From Pseudomonas persica (lineage in GTDB: Bacteria > Pseudomonadota > Gammaproteobacteria > Pseudomonadales > Pseudomonadaceae), in assembly GCF_900291015.1 (NCBI RefSeq), contig NZ_OLKL01000020.1, forward strand, positions 124,001 to 188,000: a stretch of 64,000 bases of DNA, given 5' to 3'. Position 1 is the first letter of the stretch. The number at the start of each line of letters is the position of its first letter. Below, piece after piece: positions 36,982 to 45,100 of this stretch. The translations under genes and the position numbers were made by a program. The notes beneath the pieces are model-generated. The model was not told where the DNA came from. It worked only from the letters and a program-made list of their open reading frames with translations, and did no database searches.

Positions 36982-38136
36982 GTGGCAACTCAATCTAACC
37001 TGACTTATTGGCGGCGACTGGCTCTGGATCATCAAGGACTAGGTTCGAGCAAGGCATTTGGCCATGGTCTTGAGGGCACGCTCCGCGCTATAGAGCATTT
37101 AGGGTATGTGCAAATCGACACGCTGTCTGTCGTTGAGAGAGCACATCATCACATCCTGTGGAGTCGCGTCCCCGGGTATTCCTTGGACTATCTCAACCAG
37201 CTGACGTGTACTGGGCAGGTTTTCGAGTATTGGTTTCACGCTGCCGCTTATCTGCCGATTCAAGACTACCGTTTTGCATTGCCGCGCATGCTGTATTTTC
37301 GGCGTGGTGAGAGTCCCTATTTCAGGAATGTAAATGCCAAGTTGATGGCGGAAATCCTGGACCGGGTGCGAGGTGAAGGCATGCTGCGCACACGCGACCT
37401 CAGAGAGTGGGGCAAAGGTAAGGGTTCATGGTGGGACCATGGGCCTGGCCGACGTGCGCTTGACAAGTTGTTCATGCAAGGCGATTTGATGATCCGCGAG
37501 CGCAGAGGCATGGAAAAACTCTATGTATTGCCTGAGCAGTTGTTGCCAGATGGCCTGGATCTTCGAGAACCGTCAGCCGGTGAGATGGCTGCCTATCTGC
37601 TTGACAACGCAGTCCGTGCCCATGGAATCGTCACCTGGAAGCAGCTTATGCACTTGCGCACCGGACAACCATTGCGTAATGCAATGCGAGAGCTATTGCA
37701 GGCCCGTGTGGAGACCGGCGAATTGGCCCGCGTGAATGCTCCTGGGATGCCCGACGCTTATGTCATCGCACAGGCGGGCGCGGGGTGTGATGCCAAAGCC
37801 AGTGCGCAAGTCCATCTGCTCTCGCCGTTCGACAACGCAGTGATCCATCGAGAGCGCTTAGCGCAATTGTTCGGTTTTGACTACCGGCTCGAAAGTTACA
37901 CCCCTGCGGCTAAACGCGGATACGGCTATTTTTGCCTGCCGGTCCTTTGGCAAGGGAATTTTATTGGTCGAGTCGACTGCAAAGCTGACCGAGCTGCAAA
38001 TCGCTTTGAGGTCATCAGCCTGCATTTTGAGAGTCGTGCAAAGCATACCGTCCGGCTTACAACATTGCTGAATGACGCATTAAACAAGCTCGCCAGCTTC
38101 TGTGGCTGCGCTTATGTGCCGCGCGACTTTAGATGA
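36982..38136 (+). CDS. YcaQ-type DNA glycosylase (interstrand crosslink unhooking family)
   Basis: 384 residues; GTG at 36982 with AAGGAT 5 nt upstream. Winged-helix HTH_42 family, whose E. coli member YcaQ (AlkX) and Streptomyces AlkZ excise alkylated or crosslinked bases. The catalytic QxD motif is seen as Q44-I-D46 in GYVQIDTLSVVERAHH, followed by SRVPGYSLDYLNQL. FEYWFHAAAYLPIQDY and the C-terminal HLLSPFDNAVIHRERLAQLFGFDYRLE and GYGYFCLPVLW are the other conserved stretches of the family. Downstream of the GFA gene with 30-nt gap; inferred SOS control through the shared LexA box. Confidence 0.88.
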   Translation: MATQSNLTYWRRLALDHQGLGSSKAFGHGLEGTLRAIEHLGYVQIDTLSVVERAHHHILWSRVPGYSLDYLNQLTCTGQVFEYWFHAAAYLPIQDYRFALPRMLYFRRGESPYFRNVNAKLMAEILDRVRGEGMLRTRDLREWGKGKGSWWDHGPGRRALDKLFMQGDLMIRERRGMEKLYVLPEQLLPDGLDLREPSAGEMAAYLLDNAVRAHGIVTWKQLMHLRTGQPLRNAMRELLQARVETGELARVNAPGMPDAYVIAQAGAGCDAKASAQVHLLSPFDNAVIHRERLAQLFGFDYRLESYTPAAKRGYGYFCLPVLWQGNFIGRVDCKADRAANRFEVISLHFESRAKHTVRLTTLLNDALNKLASFCGCAYVPRDFR

Positions 38137-38308
38137 AGGGCTCTGATGGTTTACCTTGAAGAGCTTCTGGCCGACAGCTGACATGCACGAATGACCGCTA
38201 TGGGGCGGTCGAAAGCTGCAGCTCCTATCGACCTACGACGGCCATGAATCAAGGGCTGCAATGCGGGCAATACCCTTGGCGACAACCCAGACGGTGGCCT
38301 TCCTTGTG

Positions 38309-39217
38309 TTAGCCTAGTGAGCGCAACAACGGCCCGATTCGCTCAACCAGGAAGTCGATAAAGACCCGTACGCGCTGCGGCATGTAGCGTTGACTATTGA
38401 AGATCGCGTGGATCTCTTCAGTGTCACCTGGATTGAAATCAGCGAGCAGTTCGACGAGCCGGCCCGCCTTCAAATCGTCGGCGATATGAAACAGCCCTAG
38501 CCGACTGATCCCCAACCCATTGATCGTCATCTGGCGCATGGTTTCGCCATTGTTGGTCAGCATATCGCCGCGCACCGCCAGGTACTGTGTTTGCTGGTTG
38601 ACTTTGAACGGCCACTCGTCGCGGGATCGGCGGAAGTTGAAATTGAAGCAGCGATGACTCTCCAGTTCCTGCGGTGTTCTCGGTACACCATGGCAAGCCA
38701 GATACGCCGGTGAAGCCACCACTGCCCGGCGGCTGCTACCCAATGCGCGTGCGCGGAAGCTGGCGTCGTCCAACGGCCCCATACGTATCGCTACATCCAT
38801 GCGTTCACGCCTCAGATCTACCAACGCGTCTGTCAGCGACAGGTCGAGGGTAATGTTGGGGTACAGCAGGTTGAAGTCACTGATAATCGGCAATAGCTGA
38901 TGCGTGCCGAAAGGCACCGAGGTATTGATCCGCAGGACACCGCTGGGGGTAGCAGAGGAGCCGACAGCGTTGTTCTCTGCTTCTTCGATGTCGTTGAGTA
39001 TGCGCACGCAACTGTCGTAGAAGCCTCCACCCTCACCCGTGATTGCCAATTGTCGAGTGGAGCGCTCGAAGAGCAGCACGCCTAAGCGCTCCTCAAGTCG
39101 GGTGATGAGTTTGCTGACTGCTGAAGGGGACAGCTTCAGAAGCTTCCCTGCCGCTGAAAAACTACCGGTTTCAACGACCTTGGTGAATACCAGCATCTCT
39201 CCGCTGCGACTGTCCAT
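38309..39217 (-). CDS. LysR-family transcriptional regulator
   Basis: 302 residues. N-terminal winged HTH (about 6-65: MLVFTKVVETGSFSAAGKLL, LSPSAVSKLITRLEERLGV), then the two-lobed substrate-binding domain. It belongs to the PgrR/aaeR/CrgA-like group with the segments LRINTSVPFGTHQLLPII and DVAIRMGPLDD. Divergent from the SDR gene across 127 bp, the usual arrangement for a regulator of that enzyme; ligand unknown. Confidence 0.9.
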   Translation of the reverse strand: MDSRSGEMLVFTKVVETGSFSAAGKLLKLSPSAVSKLITRLEERLGVLLFERSTRQLAITGEGGGFYDSCVRILNDIEEAENNAVGSSATPSGVLRINTSVPFGTHQLLPIISDFNLLYPNITLDLSLTDALVDLRRERMDVAIRMGPLDDASFRARALGSSRRAVVASPAYLACHGVPRTPQELESHRCFNFNFRRSRDEWPFKVNQQTQYLAVRGDMLTNNGETMRQMTINGLGISRLGLFHIADDLKAGRLVELLADFNPGDTEEIHAIFNSQRYMPQRVRVFIDFLVERIGPLLRSLG

Positions 39218-39344
39218 GACTATCTTGCCTGTGAATTTTATTCCGCAATGCTATGCCATTACCTGCACTAATCAAAGCAATCCAAGCCCCTCATACTGCC
39301 CCAGCGAATTGATCCACACCTCAAATACCTCGTCGGAGAAGAGA

Positions 39345-40133
39345 ATGAACCTTGGGTTAGAAGGCAAGACTGCGTTGGTAAGTGCCTCCACTGCAGGCAT
39401 CGGCTTGGCCATCGCCACACAGCTACTGGAAGACGGCGCCCGCGTGATCATTAACGGACGTAGCGAAGCTGGTGTGCTACAGCGAGTCAGCGAGTTGAAT
39501 AATCGGTTTGGTGAGGGGCGTGCCCTACCACTGGTGGCAGATGTCAGCCAAGCTGGCGGTGAGTCGGTCGCTGCCGCCGCATATCCGCACATCGATATTC
39601 TGATCAACAACATGGGTACCTACGCGCTGAGCGACTTCTTCAGTACCAGCGACGAAGACTGGCAGCGCATGTTCGAGACCAACGTCTGGAGTGGGGTGCG
39701 GTTGGCCCGGATCTACATGAAGGGCATGCTGGAGCGCGGCCATGGTCGGGTGATTTTCATTTCAAGTGAAGTCGCGCTGACGCCAATGGCTGCGATGGCT
39801 CATTACAGTGCGAGCAAGGCGACGCAATTGTCGGTCTCCCGCAGTCTGGCTGAGCTGACCAAGGGAACATCGGTCACCGTCAATGCGGTGCTGCCAGGGC
39901 CTACCGAAACAGAAAGCCTGAAAAGCTTCATCGAGTCTGTGAATCCGGGACTGCCTTACGCTGAAGCAGAGAAGAAGTTCATGGCAGAAAATCGTCCTTC
40001 TTCGCTGATTTATCGCCTGGCCAAACCTGCCGAAGTGGCAAATGTGGTGGCTTTCCTATCCAGTGAGCGCGCTGCTGCGATCAACGGTGCGGCGATTCGT
40101 GCAGAAGGCGGGACAGTCCAAACCATCGCGTGA
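39345..40133 (+). CDS. Short-chain dehydrogenase/reductase
   Basis: 262 residues from the ATG at 39345 (MNLGLEGKTALVSAS) with GGAGAAG upstream; the longer frame into the LysR gene is shadow. Classical SDR: dinucleotide site TAGIGLAIATQLL, NNMG, catalytic Ser in FISSEVALTP and Y-x-x-x-K in HYSASKATQLS. Residue R39-S40 after the second strand (NGRSEAG) suggests NADP(H) preference. Divergently transcribed from the LysR gene, its likely regulator. Substrate unknown. Confidence 0.9.
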   Translation: MNLGLEGKTALVSASTAGIGLAIATQLLEDGARVIINGRSEAGVLQRVSELNNRFGEGRALPLVADVSQAGGESVAAAAYPHIDILINNMGTYALSDFFSTSDEDWQRMFETNVWSGVRLARIYMKGMLERGHGRVIFISSEVALTPMAAMAHYSASKATQLSVSRSLAELTKGTSVTVNAVLPGPTETESLKSFIESVNPGLPYAEAEKKFMAENRPSSLIYRLAKPAEVANVVAFLSSERAAAINGAAIRAEGGTVQTIA

Positions 40134-40333
40134 TCCGTTGCGTTAAAAGCCTGCTCTCTGACAAAGGCTGAAACGGCTTCGTCGCAGGCAGGCTCAACAG
40201 TACACGGGCTGCTCGGCTTTGCGCTGTTGAAAGGGAATGGAGCTTCGATCACCAGCGGCTACAATGCATGCCTGAACCACTGGCAACTGCCTGTCCCAAT
40301 CAAGCACAGGCTCATGAAAAGGATGTCAAGCAA

Positions 40334-40645
40334 ATGGATGTACGTTGCACCTCTCTGGACGAGGTCCGCCAACGGATCGATGAAATCGACCGCAGCCTCG
40401 TTTCTCTTCTCGCCAAACGTGGGAACCTCGTGACGCAAGCTGCGGGCTTCAAGAAAACCACCGATGATGTGCGTGCGCCTGCTCGGGTCGAGCAAGTGAT
40501 CAAGAAGGTTCGTGAAATGGCCGACGAAACCGGTGCCTCGGCTGAGGTCGTGGAACAGGTCTATCGGGCGATGATCTCGGCCTTCATCGCTGAAGAGCTG
40601 GCTACCCATGCGAAGCTGAGCAACGAGCCTTCAGCATCTTGCTGA
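40334..40645 (+). CDS. PchB-like chorismate mutase / isochorismate pyruvate lyase family
   Basis: 103 residues from the ATG at 40334 (MDVRCTSLDEVRQRID); the upstream start at 40268 adds an unsupported extension. AroQ-fold all-helical protein. IDEIDRSLVSLLAKR and AGFKKTTDDVRAPARV match PchB most closely (PchB K42 in the FK motif is conserved), rather than E. coli chorismate mutase. PchB converts isochorismate to salicylate and pyruvate, but no PchA-type isochorismate synthase is adjacent, so it may be a plain chorismate mutase. Followed 4 nt later by a terminator hairpin. Confidence 0.8.
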   Translation: MDVRCTSLDEVRQRIDEIDRSLVSLLAKRGNLVTQAAGFKKTTDDVRAPARVEQVIKKVREMADETGASAEVVEQVYRAMISAFIAEELATHAKLSNEPSASC

Positions 40646-40649
40646 CAAC

Positions 40650-40679
40650 GCGGGGCTCATCCGCAGCCCCGCCGCTTTG
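40650..40679 (+). terminator. Hairpin terminator of the chorismate mutase gene
   Basis: GCGGGGCT-catccgc-AGCCCCGC, 8-bp stem and 7-nt loop, directly after the stop codon; the following CGCTTTGT is only weakly T-rich. Confidence 0.6.
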
Positions 40680-40684
40680 TCACT

Positions 40685-40792
40685 CCCTCTATCTCTGGCT
40701 CGACGCCGCAATCGAAACGCCAGCGACGACCAAGGTGAGACCTGCGCCCACGTTCAGCCCATTCACCACGAACAAGCCCATGATGCTTGCAC
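40685..40792 (-). pseudogene. C-terminal relic of a membrane transporter
   Basis: On the minus strand about 33 codons read as a hydrophobic tail ending in a TAG stop: IMGLFVVNGLNVGAGLTLVV then AGVSIAASSQR. This resembles the last helix of a DMT- or MFS-type transporter. The frame does not extend beyond about 40792, where different sequence begins. Part of the decayed 40.65-42.0 kb stretch; no start or upstream part remains. Confidence 0.35.
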
Positions 40793-41035
40793 CAGCTCGC
40801 CAATGCCGACATCGAGCAGGCGGAAAAGGCCATGAAAGCGTTGGTTGCATTGCTCCACGCCGTCCTGCGGTCGATTTACATGGCAGAGGACATGCTTGCG
40901 TTGCAACGGCAAACAGAGATGAATCAGACTGAATTGCTGAAGGCTGTGATCGCGCGTATCCAGGCGGATGTGCTGCAGAATCGGGATCAGGAGGTGATTC
41001 AAACTTCGCAGCGACTGGTGCGGCTGGCGTTGTAG
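40787..41035 (+). pseudogene. Possible truncated small helical protein
   Basis: 82-codon frame starting at a TTG immediately after an in-frame TGA, without a good ribosome site. The translation is amphipathic and helical (ANADIEQAEKAMKALVALLH, EMNQTELLKAVIARIQADVL) with natural amino-acid composition, which suggests a genuine gene whose 5' end was lost at about 40787, where the opposite-strand transporter relic ends. I cannot assign it to a family. Confidence 0.35.
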
Positions 41036-41331
41036 TGAGCAGTCAAAGAAGCGCAGCGTACCGCTAAGCATTGTGCTCTCGCCTGCAACAGGCAAGGCTC
41101 ATGCGCTGCCGCGAAACTCGGTTCCTACAAGAATTGATCAGATTTTCCCCCTTCCTCGTAGTCCATTTCTGAATCATCCTTTTCAAGCCGTTTCACCATT
41201 GCGATGGAAACCTGAGCCCCCTAGTCTCGCCTTGTCGTTGCAAATTCAACGACCGGGTCTGCAAGCTTGGGGAAGTATCGAAAGCGTGCTCATCATCGAG
41301 CCGTTGGTCTATGCCAATGGTTGTGCTTAAT

Positions 41332-41415
41332 GGTGGCTGCGTACGGGTGACCTTCGGGGCAGCCGGGTTTTTCTCGATCTTCCCCGGTCTTGCAGGCCCG
41401 TACGCAGCCGCCACC
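41332..41415. repeat. Long imperfect hairpin (84 nt)
   Basis: GGTGGCTGCGTACGGG (41332-41347) pairs with CCCGTACGCAGCCGCCACC (41397-41415), interrupted by a 3-nt bulge. A smaller CCGGG/CCCCGG stem lies inside. Function unknown; the shape suggests an RNA element or attenuator. Confidence 0.65.
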
Positions 41416-41471
41416 CATTCTCTGCAAGGGATGGGGCGTGGTTTTCTCTCACGATGCCGGGGATCAACTGT

Positions 41472-41526
41472 TGTGGGAGATGGCACGGGCTGCGCCCGTG
41501 TTCGCGGGCGCGCCCGCTCCCACAGA
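41472..41526. repeat. REP unit, diverged
   Basis: TTGTGGGAGATGGCACGGGC pairs with GCGCCCGCTCCCACAGAG through an inner GCACGGGC/GCCCGTGT stem. Confidence 0.65.
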
Positions 41527-42020
41527 GATCACGCAAGCTGTTGGATTTTGCGCAAGACAGTTGTTCCTATCGGGAAACGCACTGGCCGGCAGATTCAAAA
41601 GTGGGTTTCAGATCGACAAGGAATTGGATGACGACACCGGCACACTGGGCCTGACCGTAGGTTCAGCCACGTTCCTCGACGGTGTGCTGGATGGCAAGAA
41701 ACTGTCCCGCGTAGAAGCGGGAAACTGCTGTGACCATCCATCGAACAAGCGTCGGTATTGATGGGCTGCTCTCGGCGAGCGTCGTTCATCGGGGTGATGG
41801 ATAACGAACCGGTGCTGGTCTGGGCTTCGCACTTTCTCTGCGATATGGCCAAGGCGCTGCTGGATGACGCGCATATGGGCATGCGCAAGCACCGATGACC
41901 TAACCATGGGCGGCGATGTTGGGCCCCCGGCGTTGGCAGGGTGGGCTTGGCACCCTGCCAGTATTGTCTGATTGTCATGTAGGGGTTAGGTTGCTGGGCT
42001 CTTTTCAAGGAAGACGACCG

Positions 42021-42596
42021 ATGAAACGGACCCTACCGCTGGTATTCGCCTGCGCGCTTTTTCCCCTGCAAGCCTGGTCGGCGCTGGAAGTCGGCCAGTT
42101 CACCCTGGGCATGCCCAAGCCCCAGGCCATGGCCATTCTGCAGCAGCAGTTCGGCGAGGTTGAGCATTTCACCGGCTATCACTACCAGATGCCCACCGAG
42201 TTCTTTCAGGGGCGCAACCCGAAGGGCAATTACAACCTGGGTGGTATTGCCATCACGCAAGTGAAGGCGTCGTTCAACCAGGCCGACCAGCTTCGCCAGG
42301 TGGAGGTACGGCTGGCCAGCACCGACGAGGCGCGGGTCCAGCAACTGCTGCCGATGACCAGGCAGGCCAAGCCTGTGCCAAATAGCGGTGGCCGGCTCGA
42401 GGCGTTTTCCGCGGACGGTGAGCTGGTGTACTGGGTATCCAAGGACCGCGAGTGGACGGTGGTAACCATCGCCGACAAGGCCAGCTCGGAGAAGAATATC
42501 AAGGCGCGGGCCGAGAGTGATGAGCGCTTTGTCCAGAGCAACCGCAAGTTCGACAAGCTGATCGAGACGGCCAAGGCGGTGGAAGGCAAGCACTGA
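42021..42596 (+). CDS. Exported protein of unknown function
   Basis: 191 residues from the ATG at 42021; AGGAAG lies about 8 nt upstream. Signal peptide 1-20 (RTLPLVFACALFPLQAWSA). The mature start LEVGQFTLGMPKPQAMAILQ followed by FGEVEH resembles the small BamE/OmlA-like fold used by several periplasmic proteins (tentative). The remainder holds no recognised domain, with a charged helical C-terminus (SDERFVQSNRKFDKLIETAK). No lipobox. It precedes the fds region but is separated from it by repeats. Confidence 0.75.
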   Translation: MKRTLPLVFACALFPLQAWSALEVGQFTLGMPKPQAMAILQQQFGEVEHFTGYHYQMPTEFFQGRNPKGNYNLGGIAITQVKASFNQADQLRQVEVRLASTDEARVQQLLPMTRQAKPVPNSGGRLEAFSADGELVYWVSKDREWTVVTIADKASSEKNIKARAESDERFVQSNRKFDKLIETAKAVEGKH

Positions 42597-42645
42597 TCGA
42601 GAAAGCCGCGCAGCTTTGAAGCCTTGCGCATACCATGCATTCATG

Positions 42646-42813
42646 GGACTGCACATAACTCATTGAATTAGCAGGGGCCCTGTGGGAGCGGCTTTAGCCG
42701 CGAACACCGGCGCAGCCGGTGCCATGCACCGCGTTGGATTGTTCGCGGCTAAAGCCGCTCCCACAGGGTACGCGGACCGCTTGCGAATTCAGTTCTCTAA
42801 GCGACAGCGCAGC
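42646..42813. repeat. Composite MITE-like REP element, copy C (inverted orientation)
   Basis: Reverse complement of copies A/B over about 168 bp: GAACTGAATTCGCAAGCGGT on the minus strand, then the REP pair GCGGCTTTAGCCGC / GCGGCTAAAGCCGC, then AATTCAATGAGTTATGTGCAG. Somewhat more diverged at its ends than A and B. Confidence 0.85.
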
Positions 42814-43064
42814 AGACTGCATAAGGCCAGAAACAGCCCGCGTCGGTTTCAGGATGCGCCTGGTCGTTCGCACGCAACCCCCCGACGCCACAAGTGCCAT
42901 GCTTGCAGGATGCCTTCGGACCAGCGCGCGCAGACGTGCGGCCGTAGGCAAGGAGGCCGCTGGCACCACGCAACCGTGACGTGACCGGCGCGCCGCAGCA
43001 GAACACGCCGGATACCTGCCCTCACGACAATTCAGGCAGGGTCCGTGATGCCGAGGTCCGCTGT
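42814..43064 (+). other. Leader of the formate dehydrogenase operon
   Basis: 251 bp without a gene before fdsG. It contains a GCGGCC (42938-42943) / GGCCGC (42955-42960) stem with an 11-nt loop. I compared it by eye with cobalamin and molybdenum-cofactor riboswitch features and found no match. GAGG at 43051-43054 serves fdsG. Confidence 0.4.
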
Positions 43065-43547
43065 ATGCCTGATGAATTGCTCCACCTGCCTGTGATCCAC
43101 CGCATTCTGGACCGTGACAAGGATACCCCCGGCGCCCTGTTGCCGATCCTGCATGCCATCCAGCACGACATCGGCTACATCCCCGATGCCGCTGTCGCCG
43201 AAATTGCCCATGCCTTGAACCTCAGCCTGGCCGAGGTGCGTGGGGTGATCAGCTTCTACCACGATTTTCGCACCACGCCGCCGGCGCGCCACACCCTGCG
43301 CCTGTGCCGCGCCGAGTCGTGCCAGAGCCGTGGCGCCGAGGCCCTGGCCGCGCAACTGCGCGACCAGCTGGCGCTGGACGACCATGGCACCAGCGCCGAC
43401 GGCGCCATCAGCCTGCGTCCGGTCTATTGCCTGGGGGCCTGCGCCTGTTCGCCGGCGCTGGAACTGGACGGCCAGGTGCATGCACGCCTTACCCCTGAGC
43501 GTCTGCGCGCACTGGTCAATGCTTGCCAGGAGGACGCAGCATGCTGA
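43065..43547 (+). CDS. fdsG: NAD-dependent formate dehydrogenase gamma subunit FdsG
   Basis: 160 residues from the ATG at 43065 (MPDELLHLPVIH) chosen by family length; the frame opens further upstream at 42981. NuoE-like [2Fe-2S] thioredoxin-fold subunit: cluster ligands in CRAESCQSRG and CLGACACSP. Forms with FdsB the diaphorase unit of the soluble FdsGBA complex, which oxidises formate and reduces NAD+. Its stop overlaps the fdsB start. Confidence 0.93.
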   Translation: MPDELLHLPVIHRILDRDKDTPGALLPILHAIQHDIGYIPDAAVAEIAHALNLSLAEVRGVISFYHDFRTTPPARHTLRLCRAESCQSRGAEALAAQLRDQLALDDHGTSADGAISLRPVYCLGACACSPALELDGQVHARLTPERLRALVNACQEDAAC

Positions 43548-45100
43548 AGCTGTATATCCCCTGCGATTCGGTAGCCCGTGCCGTGGGCGCCGACCAGGTC
43601 GCCGATGCTTTGCAGCGTGAGGCCGAGCGCCGTCAGCTATCGCTGGACATCCAGCGCACCAGCTCCCGCGGGCTTTACTGGCTGGAGCCGCTGCTGGAGT
43701 GCGACAGCGCGCAAGGGCGCCTGGGTTTCGGCCCGGTCACCCCGGAAGACGTGCCGTCCTTGCTCGACGCCTTGGCCGGTGAAGCCGGTGGCCACTCGCT
43801 GGCGCTGGGGCCGGTCGAGGACATCCCGTACCTCAAGACCCAGCAACGCCTGCTGTTCGCCCGTGCCGGCATCACCCGCCCATTGTCGCTGGACGACTAC
43901 CGCGCCCATGGCGGTTTCGCCGGCCTTGAAGCAGCCGTGGCCCTGGACGGTGCCGAGGTGGTCGCCGCCGTGCTCGATTCCGGCCTGCGCGGCCGTGGTG
44001 GCGCGGCGTTCCCGGCCGGCATCAAGTGGCGCACCGTGCGTGACGCCGGGGCCGGGCAGAAGTACGTGGTGTGCAACGCCGACGAGGGCGACTCCGGTAC
44101 CTTCGCCGACCGCATGCTGATGGAAGGCGACCCGTTCCTGCTGATCGAGGGCATGATCATTGCCGGCCTCGCCGTGGGTGCCGACAAGGGCTACATCTAT
44201 GTGCGTTCGGAATACCCCGATGCCATCCGCGTGCTCGACCAGGCCTTCGCCATCGCCCGTGACGCCGGCTACCTCGGCAGCGACGTGGCCGGCAGCGGCC
44301 AGGCCTTCGACCTGGAAGTGCGGGTCGGTGCCGGCGCCTATATCTGCGGCGAAGAAACCGCACTGCTCGAATCCATCGAAGGCAAGCGCGGCATCGTCCG
44401 CGCCAAGCCACCGCTGCCCGCGCTGCAGGGCCTGTTCGGCCTGCCGACGCTGGTGCACAACGTGCTCACCCTGGCCTCGGTACCGATCATCATGGCCAAG
44501 GGCGCGGCGCATTACCGCGACTTCGGCATGGGCCGCTCGCTGGGCACCATGCCGTTCCAGCTGGCCGGCAACATCCGCCAGGGCGGCCTGGTGGAACGCG
44601 CCTTTGGCCTGACCCTGCGCGAGCTGGTGGAAGGTTATGGCGGCGGCACGGCCAGTGGCCGGGCGCTGAAGGCCGCCCAGGTTGGTGGCCCGCTTGGTGC
44701 CTGGGTACCGCCCAGTCACTTCGACACGCCGCTGGACTATGAAGCCTTCGCCGCCATCGGCGCGATGCTCGGCCATGGTGGTGTGGTAGTGGCCGACGAC
44801 ACCCTGAACATGGCCAGCATGGCGCGCTTCGCCTTGCAGTTCTGTGCCGAAGAGTCCTGTGGCAAGTGCACCCCGTGCCGCATCGGCTCGACCCGGGGTA
44901 TGGAAGTGGTCGACCGGTTGATCGCCACCAGCGACGTGACCGAGCGGCATGACCAGGCCCTGTTGCTGCGCGACCTGTGCGACACCATGCAGTACGGCTC
45001 GCTGTGTGCCATGGGCGGCATGACCGCTTATCCGGTGGCCAGCGCCCTCAAGTATTTCCCCGCCGATTTCGGGCTTACCCACACGGAGGCCGCGCAGTGA
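43541..45100 (+). CDS. fdsB: NAD-dependent formate dehydrogenase beta subunit FdsB
   Basis: 519 residues from the ATG at 43541 with GGAGGA upstream, overlapping fdsG by 7 nt. N-terminal NuoE-like thioredoxin-type domain (about 1-110), then NuoF-like part: GRGGAAFPAGIKWRTV (NADH/FMN site), CNADEGDSGTFADR, GAGAYICGEETALLESIEGK and the [4Fe-4S] ligands CAEESCGKCTPCRIGSTRG. Accepts electrons from FdsA and reduces NAD+. It belongs to a four-gene operon with overlapping starts. Confidence 0.95.
   Translation: MLKLYIPCDSVARAVGADQVADALQREAERRQLSLDIQRTSSRGLYWLEPLLECDSAQGRLGFGPVTPEDVPSLLDALAGEAGGHSLALGPVEDIPYLKTQQRLLFARAGITRPLSLDDYRAHGGFAGLEAAVALDGAEVVAAVLDSGLRGRGGAAFPAGIKWRTVRDAGAGQKYVVCNADEGDSGTFADRMLMEGDPFLLIEGMIIAGLAVGADKGYIYVRSEYPDAIRVLDQAFAIARDAGYLGSDVAGSGQAFDLEVRVGAGAYICGEETALLESIEGKRGIVRAKPPLPALQGLFGLPTLVHNVLTLASVPIIMAKGAAHYRDFGMGRSLGTMPFQLAGNIRQGGLVERAFGLTLRELVEGYGGGTASGRALKAAQVGGPLGAWVPPSHFDTPLDYEAFAAIGAMLGHGGVVVADDTLNMASMARFALQFCAEESCGKCTPCRIGSTRGMEVVDRLIATSDVTERHDQALLLRDLCDTMQYGSLCAMGGMTAYPVASALKYFPADFGLTHTEAAQ

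Larger units (their letters stand above)
41036..42020. other. Stretch without a confident gene
   Basis: Contains the long hairpin at 41332-41415, a REP unit at 41472-41526, and relics of small proteins around 41600-41900. Among them is a 45-codon frame at 41761-41898 ending ASHFLCDMAKALLDDAHMGM, preceded in another frame by LTVGSATFLDGVLDG; together they resemble a frameshifted small DUF3077-like Pseudomonas protein (weak). Nothing else is supported. Confidence 0.4.

Noticed and set aside
38195..38212. Possible terminator after the YcaQ-type gene (GACCGC-TATGGG-GCGGTC)
   Set aside because: Six-bp stem without a T-run, about 60 bp after the stop; too weak to list.
42814..43064. Cobalamin or molybdenum-cofactor riboswitch, or sigma-54 promoter, in the fds leader
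   Set aside because: B12-box-like words and TGGCAC occur but neither the required spacing nor the -12 TTGC or conserved core was found.
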